From SIG291 sp045543455 (GTDB taxonomy: Bacteria > Bacillota > Clostridia > Lachnospirales > Lachnospiraceae): 52,987 bases of DNA. A program made the translations under genes and the position numbers. Below are positions 42,732-52,371 of the stretch, in pieces. Below the pieces are notes generated by a model. The model ran no database searches. It worked only from the letters and a program-made list of their open reading frames with translations, and was not told where the DNA came from. The stretch spans positions 1 to 52,987 of the forward strand of contig JAZQMK010000045.1 in NCBI GenBank assembly GCA_045543455.1, in the 5' to 3' direction. The stretch's first letter is position 1, and every line of letters starts with the position of its first letter.

Positions 42732-43578
42732 AAATAGCAACCGGAATATTCTTTATTTGCGGATTCTTTTCATAATTTTCCAAAGAAAAATCATCTACTG
42801 TAAAATCATAGAAATTCTTAATCTCCTTATTAATCTTTAAAACCGGTGCAGGATATTGTGGTCTTTCCATCATTTCTTTAATAATTGGTACATGTCTGTC
42901 ATAAATATGAGCATCCGCAATCATATGAACTAACTCGCCAACCTCCATATCATTAACCTGAGCAAACATATGCATAAGCACTGCATACTGACACACATTC
43001 CAGTTATTAGCTGTAAGCACATCATTAGAACGTTGATTTAATACTCCATTTAACACTAACTTACCTGTTTTTTCATTTTTTGTTACATTAAATGTCATAC
43101 TGTATGCACATGGATACAAGTTCATTTCACTTAAATCCTGGTGCACATAAATATTTGTCATAATACGACGGCTGTATGGGTTGTTCTTCAAATCAAATAA
43201 AACCCTATCTACCTGATCCATTTCACCTTCTTTATATTTATGTTTAACTCCTAACTGATATCCATATGCCTTACCAATAGAGCCACTTTCATCCGCCCAA
43301 CTATCCCAAATATGTGATTTTAGTTCATTAACGTTATTAGATTTTTTCTGCCATATCCAAAGAATTTCATCTATACACGACTTAATTGCAATAGGTCTAA
43401 GTGTCATTGCGGGAAATTCCTTTGAAAGGTCGTATCTGTTACATACACCAAATTTTTTAATTGTGTATGCCTGTTCTCCATCTGCCCAATGTGGTCTTAC
43501 CTTTTCACCCTTTGTGTCTGTTCCATTATTTAAAATATCTGTACACATATCTATAAATATCTTATCTGCTAAACTCAT
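42730..43578 (-). CDS. thyA: Thymidylate synthase ThyA (variant active-site dyad)
   Basis: ThyA converts dUMP to dTMP with methylene-tetrahydrofolate. The 282 residues align end to end with ThyA: SYSRRIM-like NPYSRRIMTNIY, nucleophile Cys 157 in LYPCAYSMTFNV, LNQRSNDVLTANNWNV, the DAHIYDRHVP motif and the C-terminal IPVAI. The nearly invariant His after the nucleophile is Ala 158 here, and the usual D-x-F-L-G-x-P-F-N segment reads NDVLTANNWN. Catalytic Cys, Arg and the Asn/His of the dUMP site remain, so it is probably active but divergent. It follows hflX by 14 bases. Confidence 0.92.
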   Translation of the reverse strand: MSLADKIFIDMCTDILNNGTDTKGEKVRPHWADGEQAYTIKKFGVCNRYDLSKEFPAMTLRPIAIKSCIDEILWIWQKKSNNVNELKSHIWDSWADESGSIGKAYGYQLGVKHKYKEGEMDQVDRVLFDLKNNPYSRRIMTNIYVHQDLSEMNLYPCAYSMTFNVTKNEKTGKLVLNGVLNQRSNDVLTANNWNVCQYAVLMHMFAQVNDMEVGELVHMIADAHIYDRHVPIIKEMMERPQYPAPVLKINKEIKNFYDFTVDDFSLENYEKNPQIKNIPVAI

Positions 43579-43592
43579 TATTACACCATCCT

Positions 43593-44837
43593 TTATATAT
43601 TGCCATAGACTTCACATGGAACGTAAGCTTTAACTTCTATTCCATTTTCTGTATATTCTTCACTTAAAAGCTGTCCATATTTACGTATAATCTGTATCTT
43701 GGCAGCCTCATTGTAAGGATAACATTTCTCCACATATATTTTTCTTGAACGAAGTACTTTTTCTATCTCCTCTAAAAGCATCTCCATACCTTCGCCCTTT
43801 TTTGCGGATATCATAAGCTGACTGTCTGATTTAAAATCTCTTAAAATAGGCTTTTCTTCTAGCTTATCCATCTTATTGAATAAGGTTATTATTGTTTTAT
43901 CTTTTACGCCCAAATCCTCCAATGTCTTATACACTACGTGCATTTGTGTATCCATCTGCTCATTTGATGCATCTACAACATGTAAAATTATATCTGCATA
44001 TTTAGCTTCCTCTAATGTACTTCTAAAAGCATCTATCAAATGATGAGGAAGCTTTCTTATAAATCCTACTGTATCAGTAAGTAATACATTTTCTCCACTA
44101 GGAAGGGATAGATTTCTTGTAGTCGGATCAAGTGTAGCAAACAGTTTATCTTCCGCTAATATATTAGCATCTGTAAGTGTATTAAGCAAGGTTGATTTAC
44201 CTGCATTAGTATATCCTACTATTGCCACTATTGCATTAAGATTTTTACTTCTTTGCGTTCTTGCAAGCTCTCTGTGACGCTTAACTTCGCTAAGTTCTCT
44301 ATTAAGCTGTGCAATTCTGTCCTTAATAAGACGTCTGTCTATCTCAATCTTTTTTTCACCAGGACCTCTTGTACCAATACCGCCACCAAGTCTTGAAAGT
44401 GAACTTCTAAGACCTACAAGTCTTGAAGAACGATATTTTAACTGTGCTAATTCAACCTGTATTTTACCTTCACTTGTAAGTGCTCTTGCTGCAAATATAT
44501 CCAAGATAACTAAGGTTCTATCCATTACCTTTATATCAAGAGCATCCTCAAGATTTTTAAGCTGTGCCGGTGATAATTCATCATCGCATATAACACCTGT
44601 TGCTCCAAGTTCTAACGCAAGCTCCTTAATCTCTTCAATCTTTCCTTTACCTACATAGGTACCTGGATGAACTGCTTCTCTATTTTGAATAACTTTAGCT
44701 ACTACTGTTGCACCTGCTGTCTTTGCCAGTTCCTTTAATTCTTCAACAGATTCTTCTGTATCATCATTATCATTGGTTGCAACAGCTACAAGTATAACCT
44801 TTTCTTCTACATCTTTTATATCATATAACTCTGCCAT
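43593..44837 (-). CDS. hflX: Ribosome-associated GTPase HflX
   Basis: HflX binds and splits stalled or idle ribosomes. The 414 residues show the N-terminal glycine-rich HflX domain (VHPGTYVGKGKIEEIKELA, DDELSPAQLKNLE), the linker RRLGG-like SRLGGGIGTRGPGEKKIEIDRR, and the G domain with GYTNAGKSTLLN, DTVGFIRKLPHHLIDAF and NKMDKL. The start at 44837 follows GGAGG; four in-frame codons upstream overlap it. It begins a unit that continues with thyA. Confidence 0.95.
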   Translation of the reverse strand: MAELYDIKDVEEKVILVAVATNDNDDTEESVEELKELAKTAGATVVAKVIQNREAVHPGTYVGKGKIEEIKELALELGATGVICDDELSPAQLKNLEDALDIKVMDRTLVILDIFAARALTSEGKIQVELAQLKYRSSRLVGLRSSLSRLGGGIGTRGPGEKKIEIDRRLIKDRIAQLNRELSEVKRHRELARTQRSKNLNAIVAIVGYTNAGKSTLLNTLTDANILAEDKLFATLDPTTRNLSLPSGENVLLTDTVGFIRKLPHHLIDAFRSTLEEAKYADIILHVVDASNEQMDTQMHVVYKTLEDLGVKDKTIITLFNKMDKLEEKPILRDFKSDSQLMISAKKGEGMEMLLEEIEKVLRSRKIYVEKCYPYNEAAKIQIIRKYGQLLSEEYTENGIEVKAYVPCEVYGNI

Positions 44838-44910
44838 GAGTTCCTCCAATTTCCCAATTATTATTTATCTACTTTTTGACATACACGTATATAATACCAC
44901 AAATGGAATC

Positions 44911-44946
44911 AAAAAAAAAGGTCATTATGTTCAAATGACCTTTTTT
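44911..44946. terminator. Terminator of carB
   Basis: GGTCATT (44920-44926) pairs with AATGACC (44934-44940), with nine T on the minus strand and six T on the plus strand. Confidence 0.85.
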
Positions 44947-44961
44947 ACCTTGTATTCGTTA

Positions 44962-47900
44962 TTATTTAATTTCTGAATGTATTTCCTGTAATGACTTAAC
45001 GCCAAGCTCGCCGTCTTTGAGTACTGTTCTGATACCTTCAGCAGTTGCCTTTGCAGCGGCCATTGTTGTCATATAAGGAATCTTACCCTTGATAGCAGCC
45101 TTTCTGATGTAGCTATCGTCAAATATTGTTTCTTCCTTACTTGCAGGTGTATTAATAATCAACTGAATCTGACCGTTTGTAATTGCATCAAGGATGTTTG
45201 GTCTTCCTTCCTGCATCTTATTAATCTTTTCAGCCTTAACTCCTGCTTCAACAATCTTTTCATATGTTCTGCCTGTAGCTAATATTCCAAAGCCACATTC
45301 TTCAAACATCTTAGCTAATTCAACAAGTTCCGCCTTATCCTTTTGATTAACTGTGATAAGAACATTACCCTTTGTTGGAAGCTTAGACTGTGTTGCCTCC
45401 TGAGCCTTAAAGAATGCTGCACCAACATTTGTTGCAAGTCCTAAAACTTCACCTGTTGAACGCATTTCTGGTCCAAGTAATGGGTCAACCTCTGGGAACA
45501 TATTGAATGGGAATACCGCTTCCTTTACACCATAATGTGTAGGAACTGTTTCCTTAAGTTCAGGAATAGGTGATTCCTTACCTGTATACTCTGCTGTCAT
45601 AATCTGAGTAGCAAGCTTAACCATTTGAATATTACATACCTTTGAAACTAATGGTACTGTTCTTGATGCTCTTGGATTAGCTTCAAGTACGTATACCTTA
45701 TCATTTTCAATAGCATATTGCATATTCATAAGACCGCATACATGCATTTCTTCTGCAATCTTTCTTGTATATTCTTTAATTGTATCTAACTGTTCTTTTG
45801 GAATATTCTTTGATGGTAATATACAAGCTGAGTCACCTGAGTGAACGCCTGCAAGCTCAATGTGTTCCATAACTGCAGGAACAAATGCATTTGTACCATC
45901 ACTAATAGCATCCGCTTCACATTCCATAGCGTGTCTTAAAAATCTGTCGATAAGAATTGGTCTGTCTGGTGTAACACCTACAGCTGCAGCCATATATTGC
46001 TTTAAGCTTTCTGGTTCATTTACAACTTCCATACCACGTCCACCAAGTACATAAGATGGTCTAACCATTACCGGATATCCAATCTTTTCTGCTATTGCAA
46101 GAGCTTCTTCAACATTTACAGCCATACCTGCTTCTGGCATAGGAATCTCTAACTTATCCATCATAGCTCTGAATAAATCTCTATCCTCAGCAAGGTCGAT
46201 AACTTCTGGTGATGTACCTAAAATGTTAACACCATTCTTCTTTAAGTCTTCTGCAAGGTTAAGTGGTGTCTGACCACCAAACTGTGCAATAACACCTATT
46301 GGTTTTTCTTTATCATGAATACTTAATACATCTTCTAATGTTAATGGTTCGAAATATAACTTATCAGATGTGTCATAGTCTGTTGAAACTGTTTCAGGAT
46401 TACAGTTAACAATAATTGTTTCAAATCCTAATTCCTTAAGTGCAAATGCTGCATGTACACAACAGTAGTCAAATTCAATACCCTGTCCAATTCTATTAGG
46501 ACCACCGCCAAGAATCATAATCTTCTTCTTGTCTGATACTACTGATTTATCTTCTGCATTATATGTTGAATAGTAGTATGCACTATCTTCAGTACCACTT
46601 ACATGAACACCTTCCCAAGCCTCTGTAATACCATATTTGATTCTTGCATTTCTGATTTCATCTTCATTTACTTCTAAGATTTTTGCTAAATACTTATCTG
46701 CAAAACCATTTTTCTTAGCCTGTCTTAATACATCTTCACTTGGAACTGCACCCTTATTAGCTATTAATGCATTTTCTTCATCAACTAATTCCTTCATCTG
46801 CTCAATGAAGTATTTCTTAATCTTTGTTAATTCAAATAATTCATCTACTGTAGCGCCTTTTCTTAATGCTTCATACATAATGAATTGTCTTTCACTTGTA
46901 GGAATGTGAAGCATACCGATTAACTGCTCTTTTGTTAAATCATTGAAATTCTTCGCAAAACCTAAACCGTATCTGCCGATTTCAAGACTTCTGATTGCCT
47001 TTTGGAATGCTTCCTTATATGTCTTACCGATGCTCATTACTTCACCTACGGCACGCATCTGTGTACCAAGCTTGTCTTCTGCACCTTTGAACTTTTCAAA
47101 TGCCCATCTTGCAAATTTGATTACAATGTAATCGCCTTCTGGAACATATTTATCAAGTGTACCATACTTACCACATGGTATCTCATCTAATGTTAAACCT
47201 GCAGCTAACATTGCTGATACTAAAGCTATAGGGAAACCTGTTGCCTTAGAAGCAAGTGCTGAAGAACGAGAAGTTCTTGGGTTAATTTCAATAACAATAA
47301 TTCTATCAGAAACAGGATCATGTGCGAACTGAACATTAGTACCACCAATAACCTCGATTGCCTCAACAATCTTAAATGCCTGTTCTTTTAATCTGTCCTG
47401 TGTTTCCTGTGAAATTGTAATCATTGGAGCTGAACAGAATGAGTCACCAGTATGAACTCCAAGTGGGTCGATATTTTCAATGAAGCATACTGTAATCATG
47501 TTGTTCTTAGCATCACGAACTACTTCTACTTCTAATTCTTCCCATCCTAAAATTGACTCTTCTACTAATACCTGACCAACTAAACTTGCCTGAAGACCTC
47601 TTGATACAACTGTCTTTAATTCTTCTACATTATATACAAGACCGCCACCGGCACCACCCATTGTATATGCAGGACGAATAACTACCGGATATCCTAATTC
47701 ATCAGCAATCGCAAGCGCTTCTTCCACTGTATAAGCAACTTCACTTCTTGCCATCTCAATACCAAGTTTATTCATGGCATTCTTAAATTCAATTCTATCT
47801 TCGCCTCTTTCAATAGCATCTACCTGAACACCGATAACCTTAACATCATATTTTTCAAGTACTCCAGCATTTGCTAATTCTGAACAAAGGTTAAGTCCTG

Positions 47901-48180
47901 ATTGTCCACCAAGGTTTGGTAAAATTGCATCAGGTCTTTCTTTTGCAATAATCTGCTCTAATCTTTTTACATTAAGAGGTTCGATGTATGTTACATCTGC
48001 GATACCAGGATCAGTCATAATTGTAGCTGGATTTGAGTTAACTAAAACAATCTCATATCCTAAATTTCTAAGTGCTTTACAAGCCTGTGTACCTGAATAG
48101 TCAAACTCACATGCCTGTCCAATTATAATAGGACCTGAACCTATTATCAAAATTTTGTGAATGTCATTTCTCTTGCTCAT
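44962..48180 (-). CDS. carB: Carbamoyl-phosphate synthase large subunit
   Basis: CarB makes carbamoyl phosphate from bicarbonate, ammonia and two ATP for pyrimidines and arginine. The 1072 residues show two homologous ATP-grasp halves (GSGPIIIGQACEFDYSGTQA and GGGPNRIGQGIEFDYCC; each with a VRPAYTMGGAGGG / VRPSYVLGGRGM loop), the oligomerisation domain between them and a C-terminal MGS-type allosteric domain (residues about 930-1072). The start at MSKRNDIHK follows GGAGG by seven bases. The glutaminase partner carA is not in the window; the gene just upstream is a PurF homologue with a dead glutaminase domain, 17 bases away. Confidence 0.97.
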   Translation of the reverse strand: MSKRNDIHKILIIGSGPIIIGQACEFDYSGTQACKALRNLGYEIVLVNSNPATIMTDPGIADVTYIEPLNVKRLEQIIAKERPDAILPNLGGQSGLNLCSELANAGVLEKYDVKVIGVQVDAIERGEDRIEFKNAMNKLGIEMARSEVAYTVEEALAIADELGYPVVIRPAYTMGGAGGGLVYNVEELKTVVSRGLQASLVGQVLVEESILGWEELEVEVVRDAKNNMITVCFIENIDPLGVHTGDSFCSAPMITISQETQDRLKEQAFKIVEAIEVIGGTNVQFAHDPVSDRIIVIEINPRTSRSSALASKATGFPIALVSAMLAAGLTLDEIPCGKYGTLDKYVPEGDYIVIKFARWAFEKFKGAEDKLGTQMRAVGEVMSIGKTYKEAFQKAIRSLEIGRYGLGFAKNFNDLTKEQLIGMLHIPTSERQFIMYEALRKGATVDELFELTKIKKYFIEQMKELVDEENALIANKGAVPSEDVLRQAKKNGFADKYLAKILEVNEDEIRNARIKYGITEAWEGVHVSGTEDSAYYYSTYNAEDKSVVSDKKKIMILGGGPNRIGQGIEFDYCCVHAAFALKELGFETIIVNCNPETVSTDYDTSDKLYFEPLTLEDVLSIHDKEKPIGVIAQFGGQTPLNLAEDLKKNGVNILGTSPEVIDLAEDRDLFRAMMDKLEIPMPEAGMAVNVEEALAIAEKIGYPVMVRPSYVLGGRGMEVVNEPESLKQYMAAAVGVTPDRPILIDRFLRHAMECEADAISDGTNAFVPAVMEHIELAGVHSGDSACILPSKNIPKEQLDTIKEYTRKIAEEMHVCGLMNMQYAIENDKVYVLEANPRASRTVPLVSKVCNIQMVKLATQIMTAEYTGKESPIPELKETVPTHYGVKEAVFPFNMFPEVDPLLGPEMRSTGEVLGLATNVGAAFFKAQEATQSKLPTKGNVLITVNQKDKAELVELAKMFEECGFGILATGRTYEKIVEAGVKAEKINKMQEGRPNILDAITNGQIQLIINTPASKEETIFDDSYIRKAAIKGKIPYMTTMAAAKATAEGIRTVLKDGELGVKSLQEIHSEIK

Positions 48181-48197
48181 TTTTTCGCCTCCATATA

Positions 48198-49604
48198 TTA
48201 ATTTTCTTTTCCATTCCAACAGTAAGTACATAACTTACAAGGACTAATTCCAATTGAATCTATCATATCATCAAGTCTATGGAACTTAAGTGATGTGAAA
48301 TTAAGTTGCTTTCCTATACAGTCAACCATTTCTTTATAATTAGTGCTGTCCGGATTAGCATAATCCGCTACCATATTAGCAGCATTTTCTCCTTCACGCT
48401 CTGCTATAATTCTTCTTGTAATAAGATCCATCTCTGACTTAGAACGTGAAAAGTTTAAATATTTACAACCATACATAATTGGTGGACAAGCAGGTCTTAT
48501 ATGAACCTCCTTCGCACCACTTTGATATAAAAACTCTGTTGTTTCGCCTAACTGTGTTCCTCTTACAATAGAGTCATCAATTAACAACAAACTCTTGTCT
48601 CTAATTAATTCATCTACAGGTATAAGCTTCATCTTTGCTACAAGCTTTCTTTGTTTTTGCTTAGATGACATAAAGGATCTAGGCCATGTCGGTGTATATT
48701 TTATAAATGGTCTTGCAAATGGAATACCTGATGTATTAGCATAACCAATTGCATGGGCAATACCCGAATCAGGCACACCGGCAACTATATCCGGCTTAAC
48801 ATCATCTCTCATGGCAAGTCTGCTACCACAGTTATAACGCATCTTTTCTACACTAATACCTTCATAAGAAGAAGATGGATATCCATAATACACCCAAAGG
48901 AACGAACAAATCTTCATTTCTTCCCTAGGTGCAGACAATACCTCTACACTCTCCGGTGTTATAAATACAATCTCTGAAGGTCCCAATTCTTTATAATTTC
49001 TATAACCTAAATTCAAATATGCAAAGCTTTCAAATGATACACAGAAAGCACCTTTTTTCTTACCTATAACAACAGGTGTTCTTCCTAAACGGTCTCTAGC
49101 CGCATATATTCCATTAGGTGTCATAACCAACATGCTCATAGAACCATCTACTAATTCCTGAACATATCTTATACCATCTACTATAGTATCTCTTTGATTA
49201 ATAATTGAAGCAACTAGCTCTGTAGGATTAATATCTCCACCACTCATCTCAAGGAAATGAGGATTACCTGTCTTAAATACTGTTGTAATCAACTCATCTA
49301 CATTATTAATCTTTCCAACTGTTGTAATTGCAAAATTACCAAGATGTGAACGTATTACCAATGGTTGTGGTTCATTATCAGAAATACAACCTATTCCTAA
49401 ATTACCTTCCATCTCTTCTACATCTCTTTCAAATTTTGTACGGAATGGAGAGTTCTCTATATTATGTATGGCCTTATTAAATCCTTTTTCTCCATATACA
49501 GCCATACCACCTCTTCTTGTACCTAAATGTGAATGATAATCTGTTCCAAAAAACAAATCAAACACACAATCTTCCTTGGATGCAACTCCAAATATGCCGC
49601 CCAT
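48198..49604 (-). CDS. PurF-like phosphoribosyltransferase with inactive glutaminase domain
   Basis: The 468 residues follow the PurF plan: Ntn-glutaminase domain (1-225) and PRPP-binding phosphoribosyltransferase domain with LIDDSIVRGT at 341-350. Cys 233, 380, 456 and 459 sit where the Bacillus enzyme holds its 4Fe-4S cluster. The glutaminase residues are missing. The protein begins MGGIFGV where PurF has MCGIxG (nucleophile Cys 1 lost), the RYST motif reads ISDN and the HNGNLxN motif reads TVGKINN. So glutamine hydrolysis is unlikely. It may use free ammonia or have a different role. Start ATG follows AGGAGG by five bases. It is encoded directly before carB. Confidence 0.85.
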   Translation of the reverse strand: MGGIFGVASKEDCVFDLFFGTDYHSHLGTRRGGMAVYGEKGFNKAIHNIENSPFRTKFERDVEEMEGNLGIGCISDNEPQPLVIRSHLGNFAITTVGKINNVDELITTVFKTGNPHFLEMSGGDINPTELVASIINQRDTIVDGIRYVQELVDGSMSMLVMTPNGIYAARDRLGRTPVVIGKKKGAFCVSFESFAYLNLGYRNYKELGPSEIVFITPESVEVLSAPREEMKICSFLWVYYGYPSSSYEGISVEKMRYNCGSRLAMRDDVKPDIVAGVPDSGIAHAIGYANTSGIPFARPFIKYTPTWPRSFMSSKQKQRKLVAKMKLIPVDELIRDKSLLLIDDSIVRGTQLGETTEFLYQSGAKEVHIRPACPPIMYGCKYLNFSRSKSEMDLITRRIIAEREGENAANMVADYANPDSTNYKEMVDCIGKQLNFTSLKFHRLDDMIDSIGISPCKLCTYCWNGKEN

Positions 49605-49638
49605 AGCAACCTCCTGATACCTTTTATCGCAATTTCTC

Positions 49639-49673
49639 AAAAAAAATCAGTAAGTAAAATACTCACTGATTTT
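49639..49673 (-). terminator. Terminator after the small membrane protein
   Basis: Minus-strand AATCAGTGAGTA pairs with ACTTACTGATT and eight T follow. It separates this gene from the purF-like gene, whose own promoter I could not place. Confidence 0.78.
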
Positions 49674-49682
49674 AAATTAAAA

Positions 49683-49910
49683 TTACCTTCTTACAAAATT
49701 AATAATAGCAAGAACAATAGAAATAAATGCTAAAATTCCAATAACCCATGTTACAACGCCAATAATTGTAGAAACAATACTAAGGTTAACAATATTAGCC
49801 ACTAATCCTAATACTATACCAACAACTGTATTAACAACTATGATACAAACAATACTGATAATCAAATCAACCAATGTCTTAGGTTTTACAAATCTTGCAA
49901 ATATACTCAT
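49683..49910 (-). CDS. Small two-helix membrane protein
   Basis: The 75 residues are almost entirely hydrophobic, with two helices (about 15-38 and 45-70), short charged ends and no other motif. AAGGAG seven bases before the ATG, a good promoter and a strong terminator show that it is a real single gene. No family is recognised; small proteins of this shape are often stress or envelope proteins. Confidence 0.8.
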   Translation of the reverse strand: MSIFARFVKPKTLVDLIISIVCIIVVNTVVGIVLGLVANIVNLSIVSTIIGVVTWVIGILAFISIVLAIINFVRR

Positions 49911-49948
49911 AATCGTTCTCCTTCTTATGTTAAATCATATCTTTTTAT

Positions 49949-49976
49949 ATTATACATTTTTTCAGCAAAATGTAAA
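49949..49976 (-). promoter_or_regulatory. Promoter of the small membrane protein gene
   Basis: TTTACA (49971-49976) and a perfect TATAAT (49949-49954) are 16 bases apart on the minus strand. Confidence 0.68.
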
Positions 49977-50012
49977 TACTAAACTTACACAAAAATGTTT
50001 TTTTTAAATACA

Positions 50013-51083
50013 TTATTTTTTCTTTTTGAACACCCATTGCTGTTGTATTCTAAAACTAATAAAGAACAATATTGTATCTACTATAGCCTTAGCCAATACC
50101 GTAAGTGCACTGTTAGTAATCGAAAATGCCATTTTTACAAGCTGTAACAATCCAACTGAAGCAAGCATCTGACATACAGCCAGTGAATAATACTTCACAA
50201 TGGTGTTACTGCCTTTTTGATTACATCCAAATACTGCCTTTTTATTAACTGTATAATTAGTAAGTGATGATACTACTCTTGCTAAAACTGCTGAAATTGT
50301 CGTTGCCAGCTTATCATCAATAAAATTCTTAAATAAAATAAGAAAAACTGCAAACAGACCAATATCTACCAAAGATGCCACTAACGAACTTAACATAAAC
50401 TTAAATATGGTCTTATAAATCTTTATAGAATCTTTTATAGGATTAAAGTGAGATGACATATTATCTTCTATATAAACAGTACTAATTCTCACTTCCTCAA
50501 ACTCAATAGCAAATTCTTTCATTTCCAAAAGCATATTGGTCTCATATTCATATCTTTCGCCTTTTATATCGCAGAATAATTTCAAATATTCCTTTGGAAT
50601 CGCTCTAAGACCTGTCTGTGTATCTGTAATCTTTATACCACAAAAAATTCTGAAAACTCTACGGGTTAAATTATTACCGAATTTACTTCTTGGTGGCACA
50701 TCATCTCCTGAAAAATCTCTTGCCCCTAATATAACTTTATTATTGCATTTTTTCATCATAGCAACACAAGATACAATATCATCTGGTAAATGCTGATTAT
50801 CACCATCAACAGTTACAACACCTACTATATCCTTTCTCGTATCAAGTATATGTTTAAATGCTGTTTTTAAAGCTCTACCTTTTCCTTTATTAACTTCATG
50901 TGTTAAAACTTCACATTCTGGAAAGCCTGCTGCATAATAAAATGGTTCTAAATGATTATTATCGCTACCATCATTAATAAGCAAAATATCTTTAAACCCT
51001 TTTTCTCTCAATCCGTCAACCACTTGTTTTAATTTCTCATCTGGGTTAAGAGATGGTATTATTACTGTAACATTGCTAAGCAT
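50013..51083 (-). CDS. GT2 glycosyltransferase fused to a GtrA-type membrane domain
   Basis: The 356-residue product joins a polyprenyl-phosphate glycosyltransferase-like domain (about 1-225: VTVIIPSLNPDEKL, ILLINDGSD, NKGKGRALKTAF, VVTVDGDNQH with the metal Asp residues) to a four-helix GtrA domain (about 230-350: SSLVASLVDIGLFAVF, RVVSSLTNYTVNKKAVF, ISFRIQQQWVF). GT2 enzymes of this type load sugar on a lipid carrier and GtrA helps move it across the membrane, so the fusion could do both. AAAGGA precedes ATG. It lies 19 bases after the alcohol dehydrogenase gene. Confidence 0.9.
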   Translation of the reverse strand: MLSNVTVIIPSLNPDEKLKQVVDGLREKGFKDILLINDGSDNNHLEPFYYAAGFPECEVLTHEVNKGKGRALKTAFKHILDTRKDIVGVVTVDGDNQHLPDDIVSCVAMMKKCNNKVILGARDFSGDDVPPRSKFGNNLTRRVFRIFCGIKITDTQTGLRAIPKEYLKLFCDIKGERYEYETNMLLEMKEFAIEFEEVRISTVYIEDNMSSHFNPIKDSIKIYKTIFKFMLSSLVASLVDIGLFAVFLILFKNFIDDKLATTISAVLARVVSSLTNYTVNKKAVFGCNQKGSNTIVKYYSLAVCQMLASVGLLQLVKMAFSITNSALTVLAKAIVDTILFFISFRIQQQWVFKKKK

Positions 51084-51102
51084 TTTTTATCCTTTCTTGT
51101 GT

Positions 51103-52260
51103 CTATAAAGACATTTTATATATAGTAACAACGTCTGATACATCCAAAGCTTTATATGCATTGTTTAAATAACCATGAGTAACCGCTTTATATGCCATCT
51201 TTTCAAAATTAGTTTCATCAATATCAAGCATGCTTAATTTCATTGGTATTCCCAATTCTACAAAGAACTCTTCTGTTCTATCTATTGCTTTATTAGCTAC
51301 TTCGAATTTATCTTCACCTTTTATATCCCATACATTGTTAGCATATTCAACAAATTTATCTACTGTATCCTCTGCCAAAATATATCTCATCCATGATGGT
51401 GTTATTATGGCAAGTCCCACACCATGTGTTATATCATAAAATGCGCTTAATTCGTGTTCCATTGCGTGACAAGACCAGCTTCCGCCTTTACCACTTCCAC
51501 AAAGACCATTCAACGCTAAAGTACTTGCCCACATAATATTAGCACGTGCCTCATAATTAGTAGGTTCATTTATTGCAATTTTTGCATATTTTATACATGT
51601 TTTTAATATACCCTCTGATATCTTATCTTGTAAATATGCATCCGGTGTCTTTTTAAAATATGATTCAAAAACATGTGACATTATATCTGCTACACCTGCA
51701 CTAGTTTGATATGCACTCACTGTATAAGTATATTCAGGATCTAATATAGATACTTTAGGAATCATATTCATACTTGCAGTTCCGTATTTTTCATTATTCG
51801 CCATATTAGAAATTACTGAATTCTTATTCATCTCCGAGCCTGTAGCTGCCATTGTAAGAACAGCTATTACAGGTAATACCTTTGTAATCTTTTTACCATC
51901 TAAAACTAAATCCCATGGATCATTATCATAATAATATCCTGCTGCTATAAGCTTACTGCAATCTATAACACTACCGCCACCCACAGCAACAACCATTTGA
52001 ATGTTATTTTCCTTACATATTTTTACACCTTCTCTTACGGACTCAATCTTTGGATTAGGTTCTACACCAGATAACTCAAATACTTTAAAATCTTTAAGTT
52101 GTGACATAACATCATCATATATGCCATTTTTCTTGATGCTTCCACCACCATACACTAATAATATTTTATCACCAAATTCTTTTATTGATTCTGCAAGCTT
52201 ACTAACCTGTCCTTTACCAAACCATACCTTCGTATACGCATTAAACAAAAAATTATCCAT
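51103..52260 (-). CDS. Iron-containing alcohol dehydrogenase (butanol dehydrogenase type)
   Basis: The 385 residues match group III (Fe) alcohol dehydrogenases near the BdhA/YqhD branch. The nucleotide loop is VVAVGGGSVIDCSKLIA. Metal ligands appear in AGVADIMSHVFESYF (Asp and His) and in SCHAMEHELSAFYDITHGVGLA (two His). The enzyme reduces aldehydes to alcohols with NAD(P)H in fermentation or detoxification; exact substrate unknown. AGAGGA precedes ATG and a good promoter stands upstream. It is followed by the GT2-GtrA gene. Confidence 0.93.
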   Translation of the reverse strand: MDNFLFNAYTKVWFGKGQVSKLAESIKEFGDKILLVYGGGSIKKNGIYDDVMSQLKDFKVFELSGVEPNPKIESVREGVKICKENNIQMVVAVGGGSVIDCSKLIAAGYYYDNDPWDLVLDGKKITKVLPVIAVLTMAATGSEMNKNSVISNMANNEKYGTASMNMIPKVSILDPEYTYTVSAYQTSAGVADIMSHVFESYFKKTPDAYLQDKISEGILKTCIKYAKIAINEPTNYEARANIMWASTLALNGLCGSGKGGSWSCHAMEHELSAFYDITHGVGLAIITPSWMRYILAEDTVDKFVEYANNVWDIKGEDKFEVANKAIDRTEEFFVELGIPMKLSMLDIDETNFEKMAYKAVTHGYLNNAYKALDVSDVVTIYKMSL

Positions 52261-52306
52261 ATTCTTTTCCTCTTTCTTAAATTATTTATTCACATAGATA
52301 CTTATT

Positions 52307-52335
52307 ATTCTACTATATATATCGTAGTTTTGCAA
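52307..52335 (-). promoter_or_regulatory. Promoter of the alcohol dehydrogenase gene
   Basis: TTGCAA (52330-52335) and TAGAAT (52307-52312) are 17 bases apart on the minus strand, immediately after the tRNA terminator. Confidence 0.68.
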
Positions 52336-52368
52336 ATAAAAAAATCCGGAATATTAACATTCCGGATT
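52336..52368 (-). terminator. Terminator of the tRNA-Trp gene
   Basis: AATCCGGAAT (52343-52352) pairs with ATTCCGGATT (52359-52368). The minus strand continues with a T-run. Confidence 0.85.
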
Positions 52369-52371
52369 AAA

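Noticed and set aside
49605..49640. Promoter for the purF-like gene
   Set aside because: Only poor matches were seen; read-through or a weak promoter are both possible.
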